Assembly: GCA_964007475.1 (NCBI GenBank)
Contig: OZ023275.1
Span: 16,037,829 to 16,101,828 of the forward strand
Direction: 5' to 3'
DNA: 64,000 bases
From: Hybos culiciformis
Lineage: Eukaryota; Arthropoda; Insecta; Diptera; Hybotidae
Part shown: piece by piece, positions 32,762-46,714 of the stretch
How the letters are laid out: each line of letters starts with the position of its first letter
Numbering within the stretch: the stretch's first letter is position 1
The notes under the pieces: generated by a model
Told to the model about the DNA's origin: nothing
The model's input: the letters and a program-made list of their open reading frames with translations, nothing else
The model's database searches: none
Made by a program: the position numbers and the translations under genes

Positions 32762-35700
32762 AGAATGTTTATTTTCCAGCAATTCTTTTCCATTTTTCAT
32801 AATTTCAAATTTGTAAATAATTATTTTTAATAGAGATCCAATAAAATTTAAAATCCCACAAATAAAGTAGATAAAATGAAAACAATAATAAAATAAATCA
32901 GAAAAGTTTTCAAAATGTTTACAAATTGGTAATATTTTTTACACCCTCCTTAATAGCCTTTGGCTTAATCACCCTTGTTTTCCTTTTCTTTCAAAACATA
33001 ATTTTTTTTTTATTATGTTTTTTATGTTTTACAAATTATTTGACAAAAGTTAAATGTTTTTTTTCTTTGTCACGTGTTTCTCTAATTCTTGTTAAATACA
33101 ATCTCTTATGTAAATATAATATTTTTTTTATTTTTTTTTAATTTTCTTTATATTTAACAACTCGACTAAATAGCATTTAGAATTAAAAAATGTGATTTTT
33201 TATGACATAGAAAAGAAATTATAGGCATGTTATCAATAAATTAAATACATAAATTTTAACTAAAAATTAAAGCATATAAAATGTTACTGTGTCAAAATTT
33301 TCTAAAGAAATTTATTACTTAAGAAGAAATGAGTCTAAGTATTCCAATATTCTAGCACAAAAAAAAAACATTTATTTTTGCCTTTCTAAGTTTGAATCGA
33401 TTAACAGGAATTGAAGGTATTGTCATGCCGATCCCTGTTTTCTTTAAAAAAGAGATACTACGCAAAGATATACTGCGCAAAAAATACCTTCAAAATTAGG
33501 CAGACAAATTAACATTATGCCAATTAGTCCGGACTTACATAGTTTATTAAAGTCTTCAATTTAAAATTTTAAATAACATAATTTATGAACAATTCCACTA
33601 AAATAACAATAATAGGGTAACCATTAAAATAAAAATTTATCCTGCGGTTAGATAAACTTTAAATTAAGGCACACAAAAAAGAATTATAATAATAATCATT
33701 CCAATTTTCATCAAATTAAAAAAAAAAAAAAGTTGTGCATACATAGTAGCTCAAAAAAAGAATAATATATTTTTTTATATACCCTTTAGGCCATCCAATT
33801 AAAAAAAAAAATACCATTGAAGGATTTACAAATTATGTCTTCTATATATCTTTCAAAAAAGGAATAAAAATGATAAAGACCCATTTTATTGTTTTTTTTT
33901 TTAAGAAAACAATTTAAAATACACTTATGTTATAATTCCTTCAGCTTTATACGTACAACTGACCTTGCTTTCTCTGCAAATTAAAATATTTCTGCGTCAG
34001 GCACATTTTATTGTATGTGATTATTTATGTTAATTATAATGGTTTGATATACGTACTTATGTTTAGGTAAGCATTATAGTAAATATGTTAAGTTTCTGCA
34101 ACAAAAATGTTCAAACTTATGAATAAAAACTTACTTTTTTGGATTTCTGCGCTTGAATGTAAAGGCTAAGGCAGCTTCCACCACTGTATAACTTTTAATA
34201 AGGCTAAGAAAAATTCAACCTATACAGATTTTCCAAGATCAATATATTGAAATTATTACTGTAACTGCACATAGAAAACATTATTTTTAGAGTTCAATCT
34301 TTCAGTTTTCAACGTCAAAACATTCATCTTAAAATGTTGTATTTAAAATCGATAAGTAGATGTGAAAAAATAGAATGTTTCAATAAAACTCACCACAACT
34401 ATATCGCTTCTAGCAACATGATGTGTGACATCTAATTTTTATTGATATGTCTATCAAATCTTCTCAATATCATAAGAAATAATCTATTAATTATGATTCA
34501 AATTTATGTCTTCAAATAACGTTGACTTACTACACTTAAAACTCTAAATTCTAGATACTTTTTTTATTTTAAAATTTTTATTATACTGTACGTTTTGTAC
34601 TTACCTAGAACTTATAATGGGTGTACTTATATGTGAACAATATTATTTTTCTTAAACCATACATCATCATCATATTATTATTATGTTGATTATGGTGGGT
34701 GTGCAAAAATAAATTTCATTGTTTTAAGATAAAAAAAAAAAAAACTTTTCAAGGATCACTTAAAAGAGTAAAAAACATAAATTTAGCAATAGCCAAGGAA
34801 CATAAGTTGAATTCAATATAATATATTTTAGCTGAGTGGGAAAACTTTTTGTCTTATTCTTAATATTTTTCCATATAGCGAAAAAAAAGGGAAAAATTAT
34901 GATATGTACATTTGTATATTTAACAATAAAATATAATACTTATGTATATCCTCAAGTGGTGATGATTTAGAAAAAAAAAGACTTTATAATGATGTGATGT
35001 ACGACGACGTCGACGGTTATAATAAAATCCAATTGACATAATACTTAGAAATAAATCATGTTAAAATCATATTATCAAATCGCATTATACACGTTTATTT
35101 CAATCTTTTTTCAACATCTAATGTTATCTGAATATTGTTTTCTAAGTACTTGAGCAAATATTTTATTAACTTTTAATCAAAAATATTGATTTTGACATTT
35201 AATATTTCAGATCGTGAAGCTGTTAGTTTTTCTATAGTTTCTTATAGGGGCGCTCAAAGAAAGGCTCTCTTTTAAAATTCAAACTTCGGCCAGTATATTA
35301 CAGCAATTAGGTTCCTAACCTAAAGTAGAGTGAAATCGCTAAAGTAGAGTGGTCTATGTGCTTTTTTTTAAAGTCTATGTTCAATTCTAGCTTAACTTAA
35401 ATGAATTTAATAATTGCTTTTGATATAATCGTAGTTTTAATATACTAACTGAAATTCAATTTCTTCGACCTATTATTTGCATTATTTGTATTTTTAGATT
35501 TGTAGGATTTGTATTATAAATACTCATTAACTTTAGAAAAAAAAATTAATTATTTATTCAGTGAAATCTACAAAAATTATATGTTTAAGTAGTAGTAGTA
35601 GTATAGGTATGTGCTGAATAAAAAATAATTTGCCAAAAAACAGCGAATACGAAAAATAATAATTTCTTTATAAAATTAATTTTCCAACTACTAAAACCTT

Positions 35701-35770
35701 GATTTTGAATTCAATAAAAAATCTACATCAAATTTTCTAAAAATCAATTGAAAAGTGACATATAAACATT
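32762..35770. other. Intergenic DNA at the left of copy A
   Basis: A+T-rich without recognised genes. A frame at 32926-33141 is almost all Phe, Leu, Ile and Thr from T-rich sequence. TTAGGTTCCTAACCTAA, near 35308-35324, is a short perfect inverted repeat with no assigned role. Confidence 0.5.
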
Positions 35771-38112
35771 ATGGAAGAAGTAAAAGGTCACAACCTTTGT
35801 TCAACTACAGATTATGCTCTAAAATTGTCAACATATTTTGAGGAAAAAAAAATTTTAGAAATTTATACGGTAATAATATTTTATTTATTACTTACTAGGT
35901 ACACAAATCGTATTAAAAAGCCGAAAATAGATTCGAAAACTATACATTATAAGGTAGATCATTTTTTAAGCTAATGTACGGCCTTCTTCCAACTTTAGAA
36001 ACGCGACGTAAAGGCTGATGAATTATCTTGGACAAGTCTCTCTTAATCTCTGAGTGCAAAAGGTATAACATTTTGTCAATCTTGATAATATAAAAGAAAA
36101 TACATTCAAATAAATGACTAGAAACATTATTTTTTAAATTAAAAATTTTCAGACTATTATAATGGAAATATCAAAAGAAAAGCCAATGAATATTCTGGAA
36201 TGGTTAAATAAAAATTTACCTAAAATTTCTGGAAAAGTATTTGCTAATAAAATATTTTTATTGCTACCAAAAAAATTTGGTAATTAAACATTTTTAGACA
36301 TACTTAAAAATTTGTTTAAATTTATAATTATTTTCTAATTTTAGATACAATAAAACTTTTGAGGTTATTCAAAAGCAATTATGGCATACCTACGTTTGTT
36401 TACGACGGAATGGTAATACTCAAACATAAGGGTTTTTACAATAATATATATTAATCAAATCCTATTATCGAGATAGTTTTTTTTAATATTCTTGAAGTTT
36501 AGATTGAGTTGCATAGATTAGGTGGTTGTCTAAAATGTCCATTGTAGATCTTGATCTTGATACGCTTTGAAAATAAAAAAATTAATCTAATGATTTCTGC
36601 CTGGTTAGGGACCGTATTCCTACATTTGTCACTTTACGGCGATTTCATATAGAAAATATATCCCCCGTTATGATACTTATTATATATCTAGTAGTTTTTG
36701 ATCAAAATAACTATTATTGTATTTCAGGACCCAAATAGAGAATCAATTATTGAGCATTTTAATCATATTTTGGATAAATATGGGCTTCAAGACAAGCATA
36801 GGATTATTATAAGTAATTAATAAAAAATTAGATTTTGACTTAATTATTATGTTTAAAATCCTTGTTTTATTGTTATAAGCATATGGGGGCAAAGACTTTG
36901 AAAGAGAATTAGAATCATTGATATTTTAATAAATGCTTCTGCAGTGCCCCTATAATGTCTTAGTTATCATTTTTTTATATTTTGTAATTTAAAAGGCTTA
37001 CATAAATATAATTTCAGATTATCCGACGAATTGTTGTGAAGCTGATGAACTTTATAAAATGGATACAGTTCCAACATCAATTATCAAAGTTCAAATTGAT
37101 AAAGACAAAAATAAACAAGGACCGAATACAGTTCTCAAAAAACATTCTTCCGATGATTATGATGAAGTAAAAGAATTTTTCAAAGACATTTTTAATATTA
37201 TCAAATTTGGACCATATTCATCAGATTCATCAGATCGAAAACAAAGTGTCAAAAAAGTCTTAGAATCAATAATAATTATGATGAAAAACACTGAACCCAA
37301 ATTCAATCTTAATTTGAAGGCCGAATATAATCTAAGAATAGTTTTACATGGTCGACGAGGTTCTGGTCGTAAGACTCAGGCTTTAGCATTAGCAAAGCGT
37401 TATAATTTGACGATTAGTAAGTACAATTAGTGGCTTGGTTGATTGAGAATGAAAAATAAATCTTTAGTCCTTCATAACAGTTAAATATTTTATAACAAAA
37501 AAAAAACGTATTTTTTTCTGACAGTTGATGCAAAACAATTAATTGAAGATCATTTACAAAATGAGAAATCAGATTTAGGTGAAATTTTAAGAGGCCAGTT
37601 TTCAGAAGACAAAGAATTAGCAAATCGTTTGGTCATATTAGCTGTATATCAGAGAATACTGGAAAGAAATTCCTTGATGAACGGCTGGATTTTAATTTCG
37701 TATCCTTATGATGTCGAAGGATTCAAACTTATGATGGAAAAATTTTCCTGCAAACCAAATAAAATTATTTTAATCCATTGCCGGGAAAATGTTGCTATTA
37801 GGCGTCTTATCAAATCGTGGGAGAAAATTTATGCCCATTGCGATGACAGTTCTAGGATTCAAAGTGATTATTTGCTACAAGTTCAAAATGAGGTTAATTT
37901 TGTTTGTATACAAAGCTGATAATAAAATAAATAAATATTTTACATTTATTCCACTTTTCTTTAAGATGATTCATTACCATTTGAATAAGGCAGAAATTTA
38001 TAAATTTCTATCAAAATGCAAACAAACAATTCACATTGATGGTAATCATAGCTTTGAAACTGTTAAAAAAAATGTATTCAAAAAAATCAAACAAAATCAA
38101 AATTTAATTTAA
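35771..38112 (+). CDS. Adenylate-kinase-8-like protein, 430 aa, probable pseudoenzyme (copy A)
   Basis: Seven exons: 35771-35869, 36153-36279, 36345-36412, 36728-36812, 37018-37416, 37525-37892, 37966-38112. They sum to 1293 bases in one frame with GT..AG introns and matching phases. The layout is two nucleoside-monophosphate-kinase-like halves in tandem, as in AK8 (human about 479 aa). In the first half the phosphate loop is gone: the strand IFLLLP (67-72) is followed by KKFDTIKLL with no Gly-rich turn, though YPTNCCEADEL later resembles the FPR-T-EQA region. The second half has RIVLHGRRGSGRKTQALALA, with GRRGSGRKT at 238-246; the Walker A lysine position is Arg244 and Lys is shifted by one. 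NGWILISYPYD (about 312-322) matches the GWVLDGFP strand. Catalysis is doubtful; AK8 orthologues are associated with cilia. Other long adenylate kinases are possible relatives. Confidence 0.8.
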
Positions 38113-38214
38113 ATTTAAAAATTTTTAAATCCATTTTTTGGATTTAATTTTATTTAGTTTTATTTAGGGTCTGTGTGTTGTAATTATTAATTAAAATTTT
38201 GTGTAAATTAATTG

Positions 38215-38220
38215 AATAAA
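38215..38220 (+). promoter_or_regulatory. Candidate polyadenylation signal of the kinase-like gene (copy A)
   Basis: AATAAA 103 bases after the stop codon, repeated at 52168-52173 in copy B. Confidence 0.5.
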
Positions 38221-40583
38221 TTTAAGTGTAAAAAAAAGCCATTTTTATTCCTACTACAAACAAAATATTCACAAAATTTTCAAAGATTTTTTTTATTTTT
38301 TCAACCATTTAATAAATTTTCCAAGAAGTTTTAGTCTGCGGAATCTTGTAAAAACTAATTCAAATTAAAAAGAAAATAGCAGACTTACATCGTTCTTATC
38401 TTATTTAATCATACGCGATGAATCGAAGAGGAATCACATAAGCTATGCCAAATTGTTAAGATCAAAAGGAAATCTTCATTTGAGAAATCTCTGCTGTCCA
38501 AACTATCCGATTTGCAGCTATAATTATTTTGTGAATTCGTCGTGCGCATTTGCAGTGTGTACTTTAGTATATAGTTATGATAATTTCAGAAAATACAATG
38601 AACAAATATTCAATGTTTAACATCGTAAATAGAATTTTTTAAATAAAATAATTTATTTAAAAGTCAAGTTGATTTTATTTTTGATACATTTTTTATATAA
38701 TATTATAATAAGAAAAATCTACTTTAGGCTAAATGTCAACACACAAAAATGAATCTATAACATTTAATTTTATATTATTAAAATAAAAATGTATTTTATA
38801 TAATCTTTTATATTATGTAGATCTTTTTTAAATAAACGCACTTGAAATTAAATCAGTTTCCATGTTAAATTAATTTTTTTTAATTGAAGTCATGGAAGCT
38901 TTTATTCCAACAATGATGTCTGTATACATTGTGAATACCTATATCATAAAATTATAGGGTGTTTTTTATTAAAAACGAAAATAGAAATAAGTACGTAAAA
39001 ATAAAGAACATAGTATGTACTATTTAAAAAATTAAAAATCCACTGATATCAAGAGTTTTATTTGAGAATCGTTAAGAAAGAGGACATGCATGATTTCCGC
39101 TTACTAACAGATAATTTGAGCGTTAAACCTGTTTAAAAAAGAAGTAAATACTTTTAAGAAATAACATTTTAGATGACGAATGTTACTTAGGGATTTATAA
39201 AATTTTATTAAATAAGTATAATATGTTTGTATTGTGTGTATTGTTAAGGCTTTTCTTAATCTTTTATTTTTAGAATCATGATATCTATTTATAATGATAT
39301 CAAATATTAATATATAAAATCCCAAAAAAATCTATTAATTCTATATAAATAAGTATGCGCAAACATTGTTTATTTTAACCAGTTTTTAATTCTTCGTTTT
39401 ATAATTGCTATGTGTGATTGAACAAAACGAAATTATTATATGTAGTGACCGCCGATAGTTGCAACTTGACATTTCATCAGCATACTAGTAAAAGCAAAAT
39501 CTTTTCTTAAGTCTTAAAACGAGATTGTCAAAAACAAAAGTTTTAGATACAACCGATATGAAGAGGAAAGAAAAACCTCAAACTAAAAAAATTATAATTT
39601 TTTATATCAAATTTTAATAAAACCATCAGTTTATGCCATTAAAAGCAATTTTATTTTATTTTTCTGCACGAATAAATTTTCTAGAATCTGCATAGAAATT
39701 GGAAAGTTTTTATTTTTTTTTTTTTTTTTTTTAATAAAAGCAATTTTATTTTCCATTTTTCGTAACGAATCAGCATAGTTAAAAAATTTTTTTTTTATTT
39801 CATGAATACGAAAAACCAAAAAAGAAAAAAAAATTATTTATGTTCTCTATTTATTTTTATATGTTGTTTTCATTAAAAGTTAAAGAAAGATAACGAGCGT
39901 TTTGCTAATTAATAAATAGATTCATGTAAATAGATACTCAAAATTGCATAAAAAAATTCTTTTTATAAAAATTTATTTTATATATATATATTTTTTTTTT
40001 TTTTGTGAAGTACCATATTTTTGATTTGAGCGCGCAAATGGGGGAAATTGTATTTTTTTTTATTTCGAATTTTATTTTTTTTCAAAAACAAAAATTAATA
40101 AAATGAAAATGAAAAAAAAAAAAAGAAAAAATCATCATAAAAATTTAAAGGCCGGAAAATCAGAGTTTTTCTTCTGAATTTGTTTTATGAATCAAGCATT
40201 TAGTTTATTTCCATTTATTTCATTCAAAGAAAAAATAAAATTTTATTATTGAAATATAAATATCTTATTTATGAAAATATGTACTTTTTATTTTTTTTTT
40301 AATTTATATATACATTTTTCATCTATATAAATATTATTTTCCTTTTAATTAAAAAGTTGGAAAATTTTTGTTGAAACAAAAAGAAAACTTTAAATGAAAA
40401 TTTCTTTATAAAGTTTTGAAAAAAAAATTTTTTTTTTTTTTTATTTTCATGCGAGATCGAGAGGTTTTATAAAATTAATTTTATTTATATTTGGTTTTGA
40501 ACTTAATAAAACTTCATTACAAATAGACTACCTAGTCTAAACTAGAAGTAATATTTTATCAAATGATTAGAAAGTGAGGAACG

Positions 40584-40653
40584 TATACATTAGGTATTAG
40601 GATATTGGTAACACTATTATATACATTAGGTATTAGGATATTGGTAACACTAT
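40584..40653. repeat. Tandem duplication, 36-bp unit x ~2
   Basis: A unit containing TACATTAGGTATTAGGATAT followed by TGGTAACACTAT occurs twice in direct succession, with the second copy starting at 40620. The same pair is present in copy B at about 54537-54606. Confidence 0.9.
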
Positions 40654-41255
40654 GTCGAGGTAACATCATTAATTAATTAAATTTTTAATAATTTATATTT
40701 TTCCTAGATTTAAAATTAATAAAATTATAATTATATAAATAACTATTATTTTTATAAATTTTGTTTCATTCGTCTCTTCTATATGTCCTCAATAAGGCCT
40801 CAGCTTACAATAATTTAATCTTATTTTATTCAATTTTATATACTTTTGTATAGTTTGTTTCTACCGAAGTTTTTCTTATATCATAAATTGTGCCTAAAAT
40901 GAATTTACTTACAAGAATTACAAATTGCTTCTGTTGAATTCAGATTCGGATTAATTAGTTCTAACAATTTAATTTTTAGATAATTTTTCGTCAGTTGCAT
41001 TTTTTATTCACTTTTTAAGTATATAACATTTCAATATGATGAAAAAATCAGATATAAATAGTCCATATACAAATAATTACATTTCTCTAATTACGAAGTT
41101 TTCGCAAAAAAAGAAAATAAGTAGTAGTTCTTTTATTTGTAATAAAAATATTGTTACAAATTTATTGTGGCCTTTGTAATTATATATTTTTTTGTAATAT
41201 TAAATTAAAAGCATAAAAGAAAACATAATGTATAAAAACTAAGTATTATACGTAT

Positions 41256-41278
41256 TATATATATATATATATATATAT
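41256..41278. repeat. TA microsatellite (23 bases in copy A)
   Basis: Uninterrupted TA alternation, two bases shorter than its counterpart at 55209-55233. It explains the shift in offset between the two copies from 13,953 to 13,955. Confidence 0.9.
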
Positions 41279-44200
41279 GTTTTTTTGTAATGTAAAAAGA
41301 ACACGTGTACTACTTCAACCACTTGACTGCTATACTTTATAAAAAATAATAATATGTAATGTTGTATTTTAAAGCGTATAATTAATTACTAATCGTATTG
41401 TTAATTAATTAAATATGAATTATAAATATCTATGGATGTATACATTTACAATTATTCTATGTTATTATCTACTGAGTATTGAAAATAAGATTATTAGTGG
41501 ACTCTATTATTAATTTTGCTTATTATAGTTAATGCTTCGTCATTCGAATATTTTCACCAATCTATCTGATGACAAAACAAACTAGAGCAACAATTTGAAA
41601 CTAGGCCTATTAAACACATTTTTCCATTTGTTAAATACAACTGTAATGACCAACTTTAAAAGATTTAGCTGAGAAGAATAAAATGTTAGTTAAATAATTC
41701 GTTCTAAAATTAGAAGGAAAACAATCTAATGATACTATGGATCAAAAGATTTTCTTGTAATTCATCCATGTCATACAATTTGAATAAACACATAATTTCG
41801 TAAAAAGATTGATATCTTAATTGGTTCAATAGAATTTCTTTTTTCTCTTAATCTGTCATTTATTTATGTAAAAACTGAATCATAGATATTTATATAATAA
41901 GTAATTTAAATCAATTGGTGGTAAATTAACTGTGGAATCATGTAATCATCACAATTTCTATTCAAACATACAAATATGTACACAAGTTGAAAATTACCCT
42001 ATGAATGAAAAAAAAAATTGTAATATGCTTGCTAACTCTTTAATAAAAAAAAACATAATATAAAATTAAGGGGATTGTCAATTTAATATTATATAAGATT
42101 CCTGATAATAATTTATGGCTATTCATTCATAAACATAAAATCACTGCGTCAATTTGAAAAATAAATGCAAACATAATAATTTTTATTATTGTATCCTTTT
42201 TTATCTTAAGCTAATGGATTTAGATTCTTCAAAAAAAAAAGGAATTATATACCTTAGAATAAATTTTCAAACATCTAGAATACATTAGACACAACAACAA
42301 AAAAAATTGATTTCCAGCAGTTATTATATTAATGTTAATATGTTTAATTATTTATTTATTCATTGTTCATAATCGGCATTGGCAATGAATATTTCTACTG
42401 GGGTTAATTTCTATAACACTATGATGTTCAAAGAAATTTTCTTCGAGGCACATTTTATCTAAATTTTCGTGTAAAATTAGGCCGGGCTTTGATGTTATAT
42501 GAAAAACGTTAAAAAAAATTGTTTATACGACTAGTTACAATGGTGACTATATTATTACACTTCATAAAAAGTTATTTAAAAAAAATATATTTAAATTATC
42601 TATGCTGTATGCATGGAGTCTTGATAATGTGCCTAATTACAATTTTTCTCTGTCGGCCGCTGAAATTAATAATTGCTCTGTTCACTTAGCTTTATATAAA
42701 AATATCATTCCATTCTTTTTCCATTGTCAACCGTACTTAAATAAATAAATTAAAAACCGCACTCTTGTAAGCTTACATGCTACGAATTTATTAAATTTTA
42801 TTTAGTTTTATTTTAATTATATAATTTTTATTTTATTTTGTTACAAAATTTATACTTGATTTATTTGTTTCGTATACATAGCTCTGTAGTATTTTGGAAA
42901 AAAAGTTCAATATTTCATATTACATTATACAATATAGTTAAACTGTTATAATTTCTAGCATAAACATTTTTTGCCAAGATTGGGAATATTTTATTTTTAT
43001 ATAAATTATTAGAATCATAATTTACTTGGTATATGATGTATGTGAGAAAATTGATTTTGAAAAATTTAGGCGCTAAATTTGATAATCAGTAGATGAAATC
43101 TTTTTTCTAGTTTTTCTACTTACATATAATTTCATTGAAAAAGATAAAATTAATCAATTAGTCTCTTGTTATATAAATTATAATTATTATAAATTTAGGT
43201 AGTTTAAATACTTTTTTTTTTTTAATCTTAAAAATAAACCAGATAAAATTATCATGAAAATTTTGCAACACGAATTTATTGAACTTTAATCCTTACAGTA
43301 TAAGAAAATTTTTTCACAAAATTATGCAAAAAATTAAAAATATTTATTTCAATTATTATTAATTTTTTTTTTTTTTAGAGTTAATTAACAAAGCATATTT
43401 TGCGTTTAGAAGCAATATTTTATTTAAAAATGTGAACCAAATTAGCTCCTTCGGTAGCTTTTTTACTTGCCACTCTGACATGATAGTGTCTCTTTTAAGT
43501 ACCTAACGCATATTTTAATTAAACGCTTGCTTATTTACAAGTGTTATTTTTAAGCACTAAATAAACTTTAATAACTAATAATTTGTTGTATGTGAACTAT
43601 CCTAATTACATTAGGAGGTGTAAAACCAGTACATTTTACAAATGAAAAAAAAAAAGTGAAAGTGTTAATACTCAGAAATGAAAGCGAATTGTTTTTGATT
43701 TTGGGTAACACCATAAATTTTTTTAATTGTATTAAAAAGTATATATAATTTTATTCTCTGAGTAGACTTCACATAATTAGAACATATGCTAAGTTATGTT
43801 TAGAAAAAAAAAATTGAAAATTGGGATTAAATTTTAAGCAGGATATTATGTCAACTATAAAAGTCTATTCTTAAAAAAAATGGGTTTCCAAAATTCTTTT
43901 TACATTATTATACCACTTTGTAATTAAAAATTGCTATATTTATTTAACATAACTTTGTAAATATTATTGTGCAACCGTAAACCGTATTTAAACAATTAAA
44001 AATATAAATAATTGATATATTATAATAACATAAGTATTTTAAATCTAACTAAATAATTATGTTATATGTTATTGATAAATCAGTTGTAATTTTTAAAAAT
44101 CTTAAAATTTAAACAAAAAATTCATTATTTCATATTGGCGTTGAAACGTCCTTCTTTTAGGGCTGCATTATAGCCTGTACGTATTTTAGATTCGTATACT

Positions 44201-45023
44201 TTTTTTCATAATATTCAACTTATTCGAATAATAAAATTTAAATTCTAGTTATGTACAGATTTTTATTCTCAATTTTACACAGATTCGCTTTTATGACAAA
44301 CGCAATTAACTACTGTAATAAGTTAGTTTTATTTAACAAGTATTGTTTCCTTATTGCTTGATAAAATATTTTGAATTTGAGATTGTTTTAAAATATTGGA
44401 TATTATAAATTTATTTAAAATTATGTATACTTTTGTTGATAGATTATTTATTTTCCTACTTACATTGGAGCAAATTGGAAAGCTTTTACATCAGTGCTTA
44501 TATTTTATCCTATACAGGTTTATTAAATTTTTCTCAAACAGTACCATTCATATAATTTTTTTTAACTGTTTACTCTCTGTAATAATATATCTTTATAAAT
44601 GATTAAATTTTCGAAACTTTTCTTAATACGTTGAAATAATGTGCCCAAACTTTTAAGAAACATTAGCATTCGTAGGCACATTTTTTTTTAAATTTTATAT
44701 AACTATTTTTTTTGTAAATATGAAGAAAAATTTATTCTGCAAGGCTCTTAAGAAAACTTTGTTGAATATTCGAATATCGAAAATAGTTAAGGACCTCCGT
44801 ATTTTAAGGTAAGTATGTAAATAGTTTATTTATTTTACAATAATCGTGTCGCATTGCACTTAAGCCGCTTAATATGGAATTTTTAACGTCTTTTTTTTTC
44901 GTATACTTAATTTCATATCGCATTGCGTTTAGTAAATTAGTAAATTAAAATCTTATTTATAAACTTAATATTACACTACAGAATTTCCTGTGACATCAAA
45001 TTATTGCATTGTATATGTACATT

Positions 45024-46457
45024 TTAATCGTATCCTAAGCTTTCACTGTACGAATGTTGTGCTCCCATTGAAAATGTACTCACTGAATCTTGTGACGATG
45101 ATGTCATTGGAGTACAAGAACTTCTTGATGATCTACCTATACCAGTTGGGAAAGGTGATGTTCCAGCAGCTTTTTTTGCTGCATACATATTAGCTTCTTC
45201 TTGTGCTTTTCCAATATTTCTCTTATAGCGAATACGTTTATTACCAAACCAGTTACAAACTTGTGAAACCTATAAAAAATAATTTGTAAAGAATATTTAA
45301 TGACAAAAAAAAATGGTCTAAATAAGTTTAAGCATATTTTGTAATATTTGAAACTTTGAAATTATTCTTATTATTATTAAAAATAAACGCAGCAATTAAT
45401 GATTATTTCACTTCATATGTTTGAATGTTGATTATATAAATAATTCCGGAGTCTTTTTTAATCTAACTGAGATTATTTTACAAATCTATAATTAAAATTT
45501 AATGTCTATTCTCACAGTTATTCCACATTTCCTTGCCAATTCTTCTTTTGTTTCTTCTGATGGATATGGATTGCTTAAATTGCTATAAAAATATTCACAT
45601 AGAATTTCTGAAGCTGTTTTACTGAAATTTCGACGTTTACGTCTTGCATCCAAAAATCTTGATCTTAATAGCATTACAGCTTCACAAGTTGACTGTTTTA
45701 GCTGCATTTGAATAGAATTGAATTTTTTGTGGATGATTTGCACTGTTCGTTCAATTTCTTGAGGTGTTATCGGCCTATAAACAAAATGTTTTTTATTATT
45801 TTTAATTAGCCTTTGGTAACTTTTATTTTTCGGTCTTAGATTAGAACTTAGATTAAAACTTAACAGTATTATATTTATAAATGACAAATTAGACAAGATG
45901 TTACCTCTAAAATAAAGAATGAAGCTACTGCTCCACCCATGTCACCACGTAAAAGTAAGTATACATTGGCTACCAAATATTACCCACTTTATTTTTATAC
46001 TTATTCAAATTTGCCATAAATAATAAGAAATTGATTTTCTAAGTTTTATTTTACAAGTTTTCCGCTTCTTTGGGAATCTTTTTTGAGCCACAAAACTGTG
46101 CTGAGAATACTTATTAGCAAAGGTATTCATAAGTTAAACCAAGGAACAAAAACTAATTTTGAAGTTATTTATTTCTATAAAACATTGATCCTCCATAAAA
46201 AGGAAGTAGTGAATGGTATTGAAATATAAAAGATTAAGTGATTGCACGATTTAATTCGAATTAAATTTTAAGATTCAAATATATTATGTATACTGACCTA
46301 TAACGACTTTGTTCTTGCAATAAGCTTATAACATGAGTTGTGAATTCACTACAAGCCACTTCATATTTTTCAACTTCTTGTTGATGAAACAGACGAATTT
46401 GTGCTAATTTGTTACGATATTCAGCAATTTGAATAGTATTATCTCCGACTTCAGTAT
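45024..46457 (-). CDS. extradenticle/PBX-class gene, 3' part only (copy A, cut by the gap)
   Basis: Three coding exons on the minus strand: 46457-46298, 45774-45516 and 45269-45024. They are identical to exons 3-5 of the complete gene at 58979-61503. Exons 1 and 2 are missing because the sequence stops at the N gap inside intron 2. The retained part encodes the PBC-B region, the whole TALE homeodomain and the C-terminus. As the break coincides with the gap and the coding sequence shows no decay, this is most likely the overlapping end of a neighbouring contig, not a truncated second gene. Confidence 0.9.
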
Positions 46458-46514
46458 CTGAATGTTGGGAAGAAAATTATTTTTAAAATTGCCAAATTTT
46501 TTATTAAGTAATTT

Positions 46515-46714
46515 NNNNNNNNNNNNNNNNNNNNNNNNNNNNNNNNNNNNNNNNNNNNNNNNNNNNNNNNNNNNNNNNNNNNNNNNNNNNNNNNNNNNNN
46601 NNNNNNNNNNNNNNNNNNNNNNNNNNNNNNNNNNNNNNNNNNNNNNNNNNNNNNNNNNNNNNNNNNNNNNNNNNNNNNNNNNNNNNNNNNNNNNNNNNNN
46701 NNNNNNNNNNNNNN
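46515..46714. other. Assembly gap, exactly 200 N
   Basis: A run of exactly 200 undetermined bases. A round fixed size is a scaffolder placeholder, not a measured distance. Both copies of the 13.75-kb block end at its edges. Confidence 0.98.

Larger units (their letters stand above)
38113..45023. other. Intergenic DNA between the convergent genes of copy A
   Basis: About 6.9 kb between the kinase-like stop and the extradenticle stop. It contains a 36-bp tandem duplication near 40584 and a TA microsatellite at 41256-41278. A 68-codon hydrophobic frame at 44396-44602 is not supported as a gene. Otherwise nothing recognised. Confidence 0.55.
32762..46514. repeat. Copy A of a 13.75-kb near-identical duplicated block
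   Basis: 13,753 bases repeated in the same orientation at 46715-60469. Its right end is exactly the start of the 200-N gap. Differences found: A/T at 41160 versus 55113, T/G at 42470 versus 56425, T/C at 44956 versus 58911, A/C at 45922 versus 59877, and a 23- versus 25-base TA run (41256 versus 55209). All coding exons are identical. The geometry points to an unmerged contig overlap rather than a biological tandem duplication. Confidence 0.97.

Noticed and set aside
32926..33141. 71-codon Phe/Leu-rich frame, repeated at 46879-47094
   Set aside because: T-rich noncoding sequence; its repetition only reflects the duplicated block.
35308..35324. TTAGG-containing inverted repeat resembling the insect telomere word
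   Set aside because: Only single units, not an array; no telomeric meaning can be supported.
44396..45193. Hydrophobic and mixed plus-strand frames, repeated at 58351-59148
   Set aside because: The first has no start, acceptor or family support; the second is antisense to the last extradenticle exon.
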